From assembly GCF_900167095.1 (NCBI RefSeq), contig NZ_FUXG01000026.1, positions 1 through 42,062 on the forward strand: 42,062 nt of DNA. The letters run 5' to 3'. This document shows, piece after piece, positions 1 through 8,830 of this stretch. The notes beneath the pieces are model-generated. The model made no database searches, had not been told where the DNA came from, and was given only the letters and a program-made list of their open reading frames with translations. Made by a program: the position numbers and the translations under genes. Source of the DNA: Oceanospirillum multiglobuliferum. GTDB taxonomy: Bacteria; Pseudomonadota; Gammaproteobacteria; Pseudomonadales; Halomonadaceae. Within the stretch, counting starts at the first letter, position 1. Each line of letters begins with the position of its first letter.

Positions 1-81
1 CCGTTGCCGCCAATTGATGGTCAGCCACCGTTGCCGCCAATTGATGGTCAGCCACCGTTGCCACCAATTGATGGTCAGCCG
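1..81 (+). repeat. Three tandem copies of a 27-bp coding repeat
   Basis: Copies are at 1-27, 28-54 and 55-81. The first two are identical; the third differs at two third-codon positions, so the nine residues are unchanged. The array may continue upstream of the window. Near-identical tandem coding units of this kind can change copy number by slippage or recombination. Confidence 0.9.
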
Positions 82-501
82 GGTGGTAATCCACCTCCGC
101 CACCACCACCTGGGCCTGTGTTCCGCCCAATTCAACCTGACCTAGAGCAGAAGTTCTCAGGCGCAGGTGCAGGTGCGGCAGATACAATGGCCTTTATTAA
201 GGCTAACCTGAATGATCCGAAGGCGCTGTTCGACTTTATTCAACAGAAGAGCTTAGGCTTTGGCCTAGTGGCAGAGTTGTTTGAGGGCGTGCGAGAGTCG
301 GATGTTGAAGGCTTCTTTGCTGGTGCTGGATTATTACCTAATCCTAGCAGCGCTGGTAATCCGCCTCCACCACCACCGTCTCCATCAGCTGCGCCTGAGG
401 TGAAACCTGTGCCTGTTACTGCATCGGTGTATGAATCTGATGAGGCTTCGATCATTGGTGTTTCAATGTTTGATGGCGCATCGGATATGTTTATAGGCTA
501 A
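1..501 (+). CDS. 3' end of a proline-rich protein of unknown function (5' truncated by the window)
   Basis: The frame is open from base 1, so the true start lies upstream. The visible 166 residues begin with three copies of a nine-residue unit (PLPPIDGQP), then a poly-proline stretch. A non-repetitive segment of about 80 residues follows, rich in Gly, Ala and Phe (for example FSGAGAGAADTMAFIK and DVEGFFAGAGLLPNP). A second proline run and an acidic tail ending in SDMFIG complete the protein. There is no membrane segment in the visible part. The composition suggests an extended linker, as in cell-envelope or surface proteins, but I recognise no family. It stops 222 bp before rfbB and is probably not part of that operon. 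That it is a coding frame is likely; the function is unknown. Confidence 0.7.
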   Translation, partial: PLPPIDGQPPLPPIDGQPPLPPIDGQPGGNPPPPPPPGPVFRPIQPDLEQKFSGAGAGAADTMAFIKANLNDPKALFDFIQQKSLGFGLVAELFEGVRESDVEGFFAGAGLLPNPSSAGNPPPPPPSPSAAPEVKPVPVTASVYESDEASIIGVSMFDGASDMFIG

Positions 502-520
502 TCTATTCGTTAGCTTATAT

Positions 521-590
521 GGTGCATGACGTTAGGCTTATGCGCTCTACGGTGTAGGGCGCATAAAGTGAGATACGAGCGTCATGCACC
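521..590. repeat. Large nested inverted repeat, possible terminator
   Basis: An outer perfect 11-bp inverted repeat (GGTGCATGACG at 521-531, CGTCATGCACC at 580-590) encloses an inner 13-bp repeat (538-550 with 554-566, loop 551-553). The inner repeat has one mismatch, which would be a G-U pair in RNA. A pyrimidine-rich tract with five T follows at 591-600, so it may end transcription of the upstream proline-rich gene. The outer right arm sequence recurs as CATCATGCACCT at 635-646. The two-level structure is larger than an ordinary intrinsic terminator and could instead be an extragenic palindromic element. Confidence 0.65.
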
Positions 591-723
591 TTTCCTTTTT
601 CCCCTCTGCTCTCGATTTTCCTCTCCCTATTAAGCATCATGCACCTATTAACCTGTTGTGCTAGAATTTCGGCCACTAGATTATGTCAAAGGTTGTTGCT
701 TGCCTTTATACGGAGAATATATC

Positions 724-1791
724 ATGCGGATTTTGGTGACTGGCGGTGCTGGTTTTATTGGTTCGGCTGTGGTGCGCCATCTAATTCAGAATACTGAGGC
801 AGAGGTCGCTAATCTCGATAAGCTTACTTATGCGGGCAACTTGGAGTCTTTAGTTGAGGTTGATCAATCTCCTCGCTATCGGTTTTATCAGGTTGATATT
901 TGTGACAGCCAGGCACTGAATCAGATATTTGCAGAGTTTCAACCCACTCATGTTATGCATCTTGCTGCCGAGAGCCATGTTGATCGCTCTATTGATGGCC
1001 CCGCCGCATTTATTGAAACAAATATTGTAGGCACTTATACATTACTTGAGGCTGCACGTAGTTATTGGGCTGAATTGAACCCAGAACAGAAAGCGCTATT
1101 TCGTTTTCACCATATTTCGACAGATGAGGTTTATGGTGATTTGGAGGGTACAGATGATCTGTTTACTGAAACAACAGCTTATGCACCTAGCTCTCCTTAT
1201 TCTGCATCTAAAGCAAGCTCTGATCACTTGGTGCGTGCTTGGTTACGTAGTTACGGCTTTCCAACGTTGATTACAAATTGCTCAAATAACTATGGGCCTT
1301 ACCATTTCCCAGAAAAACTAATCCCTCATATGATACTAAATGCTTTAGCAGGCAAGCCGTTACCTGTTTATGGCGATGGCTCTCAAATTAGAGATTGGTT
1401 GTATGTGGAAGACCATGCACGTGCGTTAGTGAAAGTTGCTACCGAGGGCGTTGTAGGTGAAACCTATAATATCGGTGGTCATAATGAGAAAAAGAATATT
1501 GAAGTGGTACGTACACTTTGTGCTTTGCTTGAAGAGCTTGCGGCCGATCAAAAACCTGATGGTATTGCACGTTATGATGAGTTAATTACTTTTGTTAAAG
1601 ATCGTCCCGGCCATGATGTGCGTTATGCGATTGATGCTAGCAAAATTGAAAAAGAGCTGGGCTGGACACCAGAAGAGTCTTTCGATACCGGTATTCGTAA
1701 AACTGTGCAGTGGTATCTGAGTAATACTCAGTGGTGGCAGCGTGTGTTAAGTGGCGAATATGAGCTAGGACGTTTAGGAGAAAATGAATGA
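724..1791 (+). CDS. rfbB: dTDP-glucose 4,6-dehydratase
   Basis: This enzyme converts dTDP-glucose to dTDP-4-keto-6-deoxyglucose, the second step of dTDP-L-rhamnose synthesis in the cytoplasm. The N-terminus has the NAD-binding motif GGAGFIGS at residues 7-14. The family signatures STDEVYGDL and the YxxxK catalytic pair in [10 protein letters not shown] are present, and RDWLYVEDH is typical near the middle. I start it at ATG 724, which has a purine-rich GGAG upstream and gives 355 residues, the usual length; a longer frame from 658 has no family support. The stop overlaps the rfbA start as ATGA. It is the first gene of rfbBACD. Confidence 0.96.
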   Translation: MRILVTGGAGFIGSAVVRHLIQNTEAEVANLDKLTYAGNLESLVEVDQSPRYRFYQVDICDSQALNQIFAEFQPTHVMHLAAESHVDRSIDGPAAFIETNIVGTYTLLEAARSYWAELNPEQKALFRFHHISTDEVYGDLEGTDDLFTETTAYAPSSPYSASKASSDHLVRAWLRSYGFPTLITNCSNNYGPYHFPEKLIPHMILNALAGKPLPVYGDGSQIRDWLYVEDHARALVKVATEGVVGETYNIGGHNEKKNIEVVRTLCALLEELAADQKPDGIARYDELITFVKDRPGHDVRYAIDASKIEKELGWTPEESFDTGIRKTVQWYLSNTQWWQRVLSGEYELGRLGENE

Positions 1792-2663
1792 AAGGCATTA
1801 TTTTAGCAGGCGGTTCTGGCACTCGCTTATACCCTATTACGAAGGGAGTTTCTAAGCAGCTTTTACCCATTTACGATAAGCCGATGATCTACTACCCGCT
1901 GTCAGTGTTAATGTTGGCTGGCATACGTGAGGTGTTGGTGATCTCAACGCCTGAGGATCTGCCTAATTTTCAGAAGCTATTAGGCGATGGATCTGATTAT
2001 GGTATTGAGTTGAGCTATGCAGAGCAGCCATCACCGGATGGTTTGGCGCAAGCTTTTATTATTGGCGAGTCGTTTATTGGCGATGATTCTGTTTGTTTGG
2101 TGTTAGGCGATAATATTTTTTATGGTCAAAGCTTTGGCCGTCAATTGAAAGAGGCTGCTAGCCGTACTTCAGGGGCTACGGTGTTTGGTTATTTGGTAAG
2201 TGACCCTGAGCGTTTTGGTGTGGTGGCATTTGATGCGAATGGTAAAGCGTTAAGCATTGAGGAAAAGCCAGAAAAGCCTAAGTCTAACTATGCAGTTACA
2301 GGGCTGTATTTTTATGACAACGATGTGGTTGAAATTGCGAAGGCAGTTAAGCCTTCACATCGTGGCGAGTTAGAAATTACCAGTGTGAATCAAGCTTATC
2401 TTGACCGTGGAGACCTTAATGTAGAGCTTTTAGGTCGAGGCTTTGCTTGGCTTGATACAGGGACACACGAGAGTTTGCTAGAAGCAGGTATGTTTGTACA
2501 AACTGTTGAGCATCGCCAAGGCTTAAAGATCGCTTGCTTGGAAGAAATTGCTTATCGTAATGGCTGGTTAAGTCATGATGAGATGGTAGCGCAGGGGCAG
2601 AGGCTGTCAAAAACGGGTTATGGGCAGTATTTGTTGCGTTTGGCTCAAGAGGAGCAGTGTTAG
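1788..2663 (+). CDS. rfbA: Glucose-1-phosphate thymidylyltransferase
   Basis: This enzyme makes dTDP-glucose from glucose-1-phosphate and dTTP, the first step of dTDP-rhamnose synthesis. It has the nucleotidyltransferase signature [11 protein letters not shown] at residues 8-18, the K of [25 protein letters not shown] and [17 protein letters not shown]. At 291 residues it is the normal family length. It starts inside the rfbB stop (ATGA) and its TAG directly abuts the rfbC ATG, so the four rfb genes look translationally coupled. The glucose-1-phosphate could come from Pgm, encoded about 9 kb downstream in the same block. Confidence 0.96.
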   Translation: MKGIILAGGSGTRLYPITKGVSKQLLPIYDKPMIYYPLSVLMLAGIREVLVISTPEDLPNFQKLLGDGSDYGIELSYAEQPSPDGLAQAFIIGESFIGDDSVCLVLGDNIFYGQSFGRQLKEAASRTSGATVFGYLVSDPERFGVVAFDANGKALSIEEKPEKPKSNYAVTGLYFYDNDVVEIAKAVKPSHRGELEITSVNQAYLDRGDLNVELLGRGFAWLDTGTHESLLEAGMFVQTVEHRQGLKIACLEEIAYRNGWLSHDEMVAQGQRLSKTGYGQYLLRLAQEEQC

Positions 2664-3200
2664 ATGAAGGTGATTGATACGCCGTTGGCTGGTGTGAAGA
2701 TTATAGAGCCTAAGGTTTTTGGTGATCAGCGCGGTTTTTTCAAAGAGACGTTCAGCGTGCAGCGTTATCAGGCGTTGGCGGGTATTGATCTGGAGTTTGT
2801 GCAAGATAACCATTCGCGCTCACGTCGTGGGGTGCTACGTGGTTTGCATTTCCAGAAAACGAAACCGCAGGGCAAGTTGGTGAGCGTGCTCAGTGGGGCT
2901 GTGTTTGATGTGGCCGCTGATATTAATCCTGAGTCGCCGACTTATGGTCAGTATGTGGGGGTTGAGCTGAGCGGGGAAAACCACCGTCAGTTATGGGTGC
3001 CACCCGGTTATGCACATGGGTTTTGTGTTCTATCTGATGAGGTTGATTTTATCTACAAGTGTACTGACTATTATGACCCGTCAGATGAAGGTGGGGTTGC
3101 TTGGGATTGCTCTTTATTGGCTATTGACTGGCCTGTTACTGAGCCTCAACTTTCAGAAAAGGATCGCTTGTATCCGGGATTGAAGGCGCTTCATGGTTAA
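2664..3200 (+). CDS. rfbC: dTDP-4-dehydrorhamnose 3,5-epimerase
   Basis: Third enzyme of the rhamnose pathway: it epimerises C3 and C5 of the dTDP-4-keto sugar. It is a single cupin domain of 178 residues with the family motifs DQRGFFKETF near residue 22, the DNHSRS segment, RGLHFQ around the catalytic His, and PPGYAHGFCVLS. The start ATG follows the rfbA stop with no gap. The end overlaps rfbD by eight bases. Confidence 0.96.
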   Translation: MKVIDTPLAGVKIIEPKVFGDQRGFFKETFSVQRYQALAGIDLEFVQDNHSRSRRGVLRGLHFQKTKPQGKLVSVLSGAVFDVAADINPESPTYGQYVGVELSGENHRQLWVPPGYAHGFCVLSDEVDFIYKCTDYYDPSDEGGVAWDCSLLAIDWPVTEPQLSEKDRLYPGLKALHG

Positions 3201-4077
3201 AGTAAAAGTATTGGTTACGGGTGCAGCAGGTCAGGTTGGTCGTGAGCTAGTTAAGCTTGCTCCGGCTGGGTTTGAGGTTTTAGGCTGTTCATCAAGCCAG
3301 TTAGATATTACTGATGCAGCTCAAATTCAGCAGTATATGACGGATTTTCAACCTGAGTTGATTATTAATGCTGCGGCTTATACTGCGGTTGACCGTGCAG
3401 AGTCTGAGCCTGAAAAGGCTTATGCTATTAATGAGCAGGGGGTTACGCTGTTGGCGCAGGCAGCAGAGGCTGCCCAAATTCCATTGCTGCACATTTCAAC
3501 AGATTATGTGTTTAATGGTTCTGATACTCATCCTTATCGAGAAACTGATCCTACAGCGCCTTCTAGTGTCTATGGTCTAAGCAAGCTTGCAGGTGAGCAA
3601 GCTTTAGCTCAGTTTTGTACTCGGTATATTATTTTGCGTACTAGCTGGGTTTTTGGGACTGAGGGTAATAATTTTGTTAAAACGATGTTGCGCTTGGGTG
3701 CTGAGCGTGAGCAGTTAAGTGTTGTTGCTGATCAGCAAGGTTGTCCTACAAGTGCTGGAAGTATTGCGGCGGCGCTTTGGGCGCTGTCTGAACGTTATGT
3801 GGCGCAGCATGATTTACCTTGGGGGATATACCATTTTAGCAATTCGCCTGCTACGACTTGGTATGACTTTGCGTCGGAAATTTTCCGTCAGGCAAAGGCT
3901 CAAGGTGTATTAGAAACTATTCCACAGTTGAGTGCGATAGGTACGGAAGATTATCCAACACCTGCTAAGCGCCCTGCATGGTCAGTGCTTGACTGTAGTA
4001 AGTTTGAAGCCTTTATGTCTGAGCCTGTGCTAAGTTGGCAGTCTGAGCTGAGCGCGGTTATTGGTACATTAAAATAG
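3193..4077 (+). CDS. rfbD: dTDP-4-dehydrorhamnose reductase
   Basis: This NAD(P)H-dependent reductase completes dTDP-L-rhamnose. The protein has GAAGQVGRE near the N-terminus for nucleotide binding, the STDYVFNG segment, and the short-chain dehydrogenase YxxxK in YGLSKLAGE. Length is 294 residues, usual for the family. ATG 3193 lies within the last codons of rfbC. The stop TAG shares its G with the GTG of the next gene. With rfbB, rfbA and rfbC this gives a complete pathway from glucose-1-phosphate. Confidence 0.96.
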   Translation: MVKVKVLVTGAAGQVGRELVKLAPAGFEVLGCSSSQLDITDAAQIQQYMTDFQPELIINAAAYTAVDRAESEPEKAYAINEQGVTLLAQAAEAAQIPLLHISTDYVFNGSDTHPYRETDPTAPSSVYGLSKLAGEQALAQFCTRYIILRTSWVFGTEGNNFVKTMLRLGAEREQLSVVADQQGCPTSAGSIAAALWALSERYVAQHDLPWGIYHFSNSPATTWYDFASEIFRQAKAQGVLETIPQLSAIGTEDYPTPAKRPAWSVLDCSKFEAFMSEPVLSWQSELSAVIGTLK

Positions 4078-4970
4078 TGACTAGCGTAATATCAAAGTTG
4101 CAGCCTAAAGTTGCGGTACTACTGGCAGCCTATAATGGTATGCAGTGGATTGAGGAGCAGGTTGATACAATTCTAAATCAGAAAGGTGTGCAGCTAACGT
4201 TGTTTGTCAGTGTCGATCAGTCCAATGATGGCACTGAGCAGTGGGTACAACGGTTGTCGACAGATTGTGACAATGTGGTGATGCTGCCTTATGGTGAGCG
4301 ATTTGGTGGCGCAGGCCGTAACTTTTTTCACTTGTTTCGCTCGGTTACATTCGAGCATTTTGATTATATTGCGCTAGCTGACCAAGATGATATTTGGTTG
4401 CCGAAAAAGCTACATCGAGCCTGCGAGGTGATGGCGCAGAAAGCTGTTGATGTGGTGTCTTCTGATGTCACTGCGTTTTGGCCTGATGGCCGTAAAAAAC
4501 TGATCAAAAAGTCACAGCCCCAACGGAGGCTTGATCATTTTTTTGAGGCGGCAGGCCCAGGCTGCACTTATGTGTTTAATCAAGCTTCTGCGCTTGCATT
4601 GCAACGCTTTATTATAGATTTGGGCACAAATATTAATCAGATCAGTTTACATGATTGGTTGGCTTATGCGTTCTGTCGCCATAATGGCTTCAAATGGTAT
4701 ATAGACCGACAGCCTATGATGTTGTATCGACAGCACGCCCATAATCAGGTGGGGACAAATACAGGGCTTGCTGCGTACAAAAAGCGTTTGCGTTTGATTC
4801 GTGAGCATTGGTATCGTCATCAGGTTGTCAATATTGCCCGTGCGGTAGCACCAGAGCTTGCAGACTCATTTACTAAACCCTTCTTTTTAATACGCTGTTA
4901 TAGGCAGCTGAGGCGTCGTCCCAGGGATTGCTATGCCCTGTTGGTGATGCTGTTATTAGGGGTCTTTTAA
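4077..4970 (+). CDS. Family 2 glycosyltransferase, rhamnosyltransferase-like
   Basis: A GT-A fold glycosyltransferase of 297 residues. The N-terminus reads VAVLLAAYNGMQWIEEQVDTI, typical of family 2, and the nucleotide-sugar and metal site is LADQDDIWLPKKL near residue 105. The C-terminal third carries many Arg residues and ends in a short hydrophobic patch, which may contact the inner membrane. It starts with GTG overlapping the rfbD stop by one base, so it is probably co-translated with the rhamnose genes. A rhamnosyl donor is plausible from this context, but the sugar and acceptor cannot be read from the sequence. Confidence 0.85.
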   Translation: MTSVISKLQPKVAVLLAAYNGMQWIEEQVDTILNQKGVQLTLFVSVDQSNDGTEQWVQRLSTDCDNVVMLPYGERFGGAGRNFFHLFRSVTFEHFDYIALADQDDIWLPKKLHRACEVMAQKAVDVVSSDVTAFWPDGRKKLIKKSQPQRRLDHFFEAAGPGCTYVFNQASALALQRFIIDLGTNINQISLHDWLAYAFCRHNGFKWYIDRQPMMLYRQHAHNQVGTNTGLAAYKKRLRLIREHWYRHQVVNIARAVAPELADSFTKPFFLIRCYRQLRRRPRDCYALLVMLLLGVF

Positions 4971-5053
4971 TAATGATACTTTGCAGGGGTGTTGCTAAGG
5001 TGAAGTGATGGAGTAATACAGCGTAAATTCGTTGAATAACAGGGAGGTTGATG

Positions 5054-6481
5054 ATGTTTGAAATTATTCATCATGGTGCTGTGGATGGTGTAACAGGCTC
5101 TTGTCACCAGTTGCGACTGGCTTCGGGTGACTCAGTCTTGGTGGATTGTGGTTTGTTTCAAGGTGTGGAATCTTTGGATCGTGAGTCAGGCGATGAGGAT
5201 TTTAATCTTAAGCAAATTGATTTCTCTTTGGCAGGCGTAAAGGCGCTGCTGGTAACTCACTGCCATATTGATCACGTTGGACGAATTCCTTATTTATTAG
5301 CGGCTGGTTTTGATGGGCCTATTTATGCAACTGAGGCCACTGCACAATTATTACCTTTGGTCTTAGAGGATGCCCTTAAAGTTGGTGTTAGCCGAGACGG
5401 TCGTTTGATTGATGCTGTGCTGTCCCGCTTGAAGTCTCAGTTGGTGCCTATGGCTTATGGGCAGTGGTTTAGGTTCGATGTGATCGAAGGGTTAAAAGCA
5501 AAGTTTCAGTGCGCAGGTCATATTTTTGGATCTGCTTATATTGAGTTTGAGATTTTGGCATCTGGCTCTATTCCTAAACATCGAGTTGTATTTTCTGGTG
5601 ATCTTGGTGCGCCATATTCACCGCTGCTACCTGCACCTAAGTCACCTTATCGAGCTGATACGCTGATTATTGAGAGCACTTATGGTGATAGGCTGCATGA
5701 GTCGCGCCGTGACCGTAGGCGCTTGTTGCAGAGCACCATTGAGCGCTGTTTTACCAATGGTGGTACGGTGTTGATTCCTGCTTTTTCAATTGGGCGTACA
5801 CAAGAGTTGCTGTATGAGCTGGAAGAGACGATTCATCGCGTTGAGAAGCGATTGAACCGAGCGCGATTGCATGGTGCGGTAACGCCTACGCTTTGGGAGC
5901 ACTTAGATATTATTGTTGATTCACCTTTAGCATCTAAGTTTACTGAGTGCTACCGTACTTTAAAGTCGCTATGGGATGCAGAGGCAAGACGCAAGGTCAG
6001 CGCTGGGCGTCATCCGCTCTCTTTTGAACAGCTGCTAACGATTGATGATCATGCTGAACATTTGCAAACTGTTGACTATCTGAAGCGTACTGGTAGACCC
6101 GCTATTGTTATTGCTGCAAGTGGTATGTGTGCGGGTGGTCGAATTCAAAATTATTTAAAAGCCTTGTTGCCAGACCCGCGTACGGATCTGCTGTTTGTAG
6201 GCTATCAAGCCAAAGGAACCCCTGGACGAGACATTCAAACTTACGGCCCTCGTGGTGGTTATGTCATGCTGGATGGGCAGCGGGTAGATATTCGTGCTGG
6301 TATTTATACGCTCAATGGTTATAGCGCTCATGCAGATCAAGGGAATTTGCTTAACTTTGTTAAACGTATGCGCTATAAACCGCAGCATATACGTTTGGTA
6401 CATGGTGATGTCACTGCAAAACGTGCATTACAGGCACTATACCAAGAGCTGTTGCCCAGCAGTGAAGTTGTTTTAGGTTAG
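5054..6481 (+). CDS. Metallo-beta-lactamase/beta-CASP domain protein, predicted RNA-processing nuclease family
   Basis: It has the metallo-beta-lactamase metal motif HCHIDH near residue 72, GHIFGSAY (third motif), the FSGDLG aspartate, and late SAHAD and VHGD elements. The middle has the beta-CASP features DSPLA, ASGMCAGGRI and VGYQAKGTPGR. Proteins with this layout, such as the CPSF73/Ysh1-like bacterial proteins, are usually zinc-dependent RNA nucleases. I chose ATG 5054, six bases after AGGGAGG; TTG 5048 and ATG 5051 are too close to that site. The length is 475 residues. Its place between a glycosyltransferase and the initiating sugar transferase is unusual, and nothing in it suggests sugar chemistry. 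The substrate is unknown. Confidence 0.88.
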   Translation: MFEIIHHGAVDGVTGSCHQLRLASGDSVLVDCGLFQGVESLDRESGDEDFNLKQIDFSLAGVKALLVTHCHIDHVGRIPYLLAAGFDGPIYATEATAQLLPLVLEDALKVGVSRDGRLIDAVLSRLKSQLVPMAYGQWFRFDVIEGLKAKFQCAGHIFGSAYIEFEILASGSIPKHRVVFSGDLGAPYSPLLPAPKSPYRADTLIIESTYGDRLHESRRDRRRLLQSTIERCFTNGGTVLIPAFSIGRTQELLYELEETIHRVEKRLNRARLHGAVTPTLWEHLDIIVDSPLASKFTECYRTLKSLWDAEARRKVSAGRHPLSFEQLLTIDDHAEHLQTVDYLKRTGRPAIVIAASGMCAGGRIQNYLKALLPDPRTDLLFVGYQAKGTPGRDIQTYGPRGGYVMLDGQRVDIRAGIYTLNGYSAHADQGNLLNFVKRMRYKPQHIRLVHGDVTAKRALQALYQELLPSSEVVLG

Positions 6482-6644
6482 CTGCTGTTAATATTGTGGT
6501 GGCTGATGATGGTTTATTGTCGTGAGAGAGGGCTGTCTCTATATTTTGAGTGTAATGTGGTATATATCTTAGAATTTTACGGGCGGCGCCTAAAGTCGTT
6601 AGAATAACCATTATAAAGATACTCAATTAAAACAAGGGGTTTTA

Positions 6645-7922
6645 GTGAATCATCCTTTTCAGCGCCGCCATTCCCTTTGGTATGAGCGTCTTTTGTTTAG
6701 TGGTTTGTTCCAGTTTATCTTGGGGACTGTCTGTATTGTTCTTTTGCCTGCATGGCAACGGTGGCCTGATGAGTTTTTTGCAGCAAAGGCTCAGGATGTA
6801 AAGCTCTATACTTTAATGGCTAATATGGCCGCTTATTTGGCTGTATTTTTGATTATCCGCCGATTGCGTTATTTCCCTAATGCTCAAACTATTTCTTATG
6901 TATTGCCGACCATTGCTTTGTCTTGGCTGTTGGTGGTGGCGGTCTTGTTTTTTTTACGCTTAGACTATTCTCGATATGTTCTGATGCTTTCTTTTTTAGC
7001 GGCTAACCTTTGGGCTGTAGTGGGCTTTTATGTTCGCCGTAAATTCCGAATGCCTAAAATTGCGCTTGTGCCGATGGGGCGGGCTTTGTCTTTGAAGGAT
7101 AATCCGGGAGCACACAGCATTGTTTTGCAACAGCCTGATTTAGGTTCTCGACGCTTTGACGCCATTGTGGCTGATCTTCATTCTGATGATTTGTCCGCAG
7201 AATGGGAGCGTTTTTTAGCACGCTGTACTTTGGCGCACATTCCAGTCTTTCATTTTAAGCAAATGGAGGAGTTATTAACAGGGAAGGTGCGTATAGAGCG
7301 TCTCGCAGAAAATGAAATTGGTAGTTTGTTACCTTCGCCTTTTTATTCAACGGTAAAGCGGGTTTTAGATTTGACACTTGCCTTATTATTGTTGCCTGCC
7401 CTGTTGTTGGTCATGTTGTTATTTGCTGTATGGATTAAATTAGACTCAGAGGGTTCTGTTTTTTTTATCCAGGAAAGACTGGGTTTTAGAGGGAATCCAT
7501 TCAAGGTTTATAAGTTTAGAAGTATGTATACCAATATGGCAGGACAAAGTTTTACCGAAGGTGAAAATGACCCTCGTATTACTCGAGTTGGCAAAGTTAT
7601 TCGGAAGTTTAGAATTGACGAACTTCCGCAAATTATTAATGTACTTAAAGGTGATATGAGTTTTATTGGCCCTCGGCCAGAATCAAAAGAGCTTTCTGAT
7701 TGGTATGAAGAGGCGGTTCCTTTCTTTTCCTATCGCCATGTTGTGCGTCCAGGCATTTCGGGCTGGGCTCAGGTCAATCAAGGATATGCAGCAGAGGTAG
7801 AGGGGATGAAGGAAAAGCTACAGTATGATTTTTATTACATTAAGCACTTTTCACTCTGGTTGGATATCTTGATTCTGTTTAAGACTATTAGAACCGTTTT
7901 GACAGGTTATGGTGCGCGTTAA
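6645..7922 (+). CDS. Polyprenyl-phosphate sugar-1-phosphate transferase, WbaP/exopolysaccharide initiating type
   Basis: It starts repeat-unit assembly by moving a sugar-1-phosphate from a nucleotide sugar to undecaprenyl phosphate in the inner membrane. The 425 residues begin with several hydrophobic segments (about residues 12-125). A cytoplasmic middle region follows, then a membrane hairpin at VLDLTLALLLLPALLLVML. The catalytic bacterial sugar transferase domain contains FFIQERLG, FKVYKFRSM, KFRIDELPQIINVL, GDMSFIGPRPE and RPGISGWAQV. It starts at GTG 6645 after GGGG. The sugar is not certain; galU downstream suggests a hexose such as glucose or galactose, but that is inference. A gap of 163 bp upstream leaves room for a promoter. 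Confidence 0.93.
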   Translation: MNHPFQRRHSLWYERLLFSGLFQFILGTVCIVLLPAWQRWPDEFFAAKAQDVKLYTLMANMAAYLAVFLIIRRLRYFPNAQTISYVLPTIALSWLLVVAVLFFLRLDYSRYVLMLSFLAANLWAVVGFYVRRKFRMPKIALVPMGRALSLKDNPGAHSIVLQQPDLGSRRFDAIVADLHSDDLSAEWERFLARCTLAHIPVFHFKQMEELLTGKVRIERLAENEIGSLLPSPFYSTVKRVLDLTLALLLLPALLLVMLLFAVWIKLDSEGSVFFIQERLGFRGNPFKVYKFRSMYTNMAGQSFTEGENDPRITRVGKVIRKFRIDELPQIINVLKGDMSFIGPRPESKELSDWYEEAVPFFSYRHVVRPGISGWAQVNQGYAAEVEGMKEKLQYDFYYIKHFSLWLDILILFKTIRTVLTGYGAR

Positions 7923-7949
7923 TCTCGTAAGCAAAGAGGAATCTTTTCT

Positions 7950-8819
7950 GTGTTAAAGAAAGCCATTATTCCTGTGGCAGGTATTGGTACTCGTTTGCTA
8001 CCTATTAGTAAGGCTATTCCGAAAGAGATGGTGCCTGTTGTAGATCGGCCGTTAATTCAGCATGTGGTGGAAGAGGCACTGGCTGCGGGGTTGAATGAGG
8101 TTATTTTGGTGACTCGTGGTGGGAAGTCTGCAATTGAAGATCATTTTGATCATCACTATGAGTTGATGGCAGAGTTAGAGCGCAAAAATAAGCAGCAATT
8201 GTTGGACATGCTTAGCAGAATTTCTCCTCCAGAGCTGAAAATTACGTCTGTGCGTCAAGAGCAAGCCCTGGGTTTAGGGCATGCAATCTATTGCGCGGCA
8301 CATTTGTTACAACCTCATGAGCCATTTGCGGTGATATTACCTGATGTGTTGGTGAAAAATAATTTGGGTAGCCTGCAAGAAGGTAACGACTTGGCTTCAA
8401 TGGTGCAGCGCTATCAACAAACAAGTTATGCGCAAGTGATGGTGGAACCCGTGCCTTTAGCGCGTGTTGATCAGTATGGCATTGTAGATTGCGCTGGTTT
8501 ATCGCCTGCCGTTGGGCAAAGTACGATTATGCAGGCAATTATAGAGAAACCAATACCTGAGAAAGCCCCTAGTCAGTTGTCGGTGGTCGGTCGCTATATT
8601 TTACCGGGAGAAATTATGGCGTTATTAGCAGAAACTCCTCCTGGAGCAGGTGGTGAGATCCAGTTGACGGACGCTATTGCTGCATTGATTAAACAAGGCC
8701 AGGGTGTAGAGGCTTATCGGATAAAGGGGCGAACCTTTGATTGCGGTTATATTCAGGGGTGGTTACAAGCAAACACTGTTTTGGGGCGCGAAGCTGGATT
8801 GATTGGGCGGTTTGATTAA
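7950..8819 (+). CDS. galU: UTP-glucose-1-phosphate uridylyltransferase
   Basis: This enzyme makes UDP-glucose from UTP and glucose-1-phosphate. The N-terminal pyrophosphorylase motif is IPVAGIGTRLLPISKAIPKE, with the catalytic-site Lys in PKEM. The GLGHAI segment, LPDVLV and the IIEKP element also fit. It is 289 residues, slightly shorter than E. coli GalU. It starts at GTG 7950, after AGAGGA. It begins a galU-pgi-dehydrogenase-pgm series resembling the sugar-precursor module at the end of Acinetobacter capsule loci. Confidence 0.95.
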   Translation: MLKKAIIPVAGIGTRLLPISKAIPKEMVPVVDRPLIQHVVEEALAAGLNEVILVTRGGKSAIEDHFDHHYELMAELERKNKQQLLDMLSRISPPELKITSVRQEQALGLGHAIYCAAHLLQPHEPFAVILPDVLVKNNLGSLQEGNDLASMVQRYQQTSYAQVMVEPVPLARVDQYGIVDCAGLSPAVGQSTIMQAIIEKPIPEKAPSQLSVVGRYILPGEIMALLAETPPGAGGEIQLTDAIAALIKQGQGVEAYRIKGRTFDCGYIQGWLQANTVLGREAGLIGRFD

Positions 8820-8830
8820 ATTTGGATACT

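Noticed and set aside
6482-6644. ops/JUMPstart element before the initiating sugar transferase
   Set aside because: GGCGGCGCC at about 6580 only partly resembles the ops core GGCGGTAG and lacks the rest of the element.
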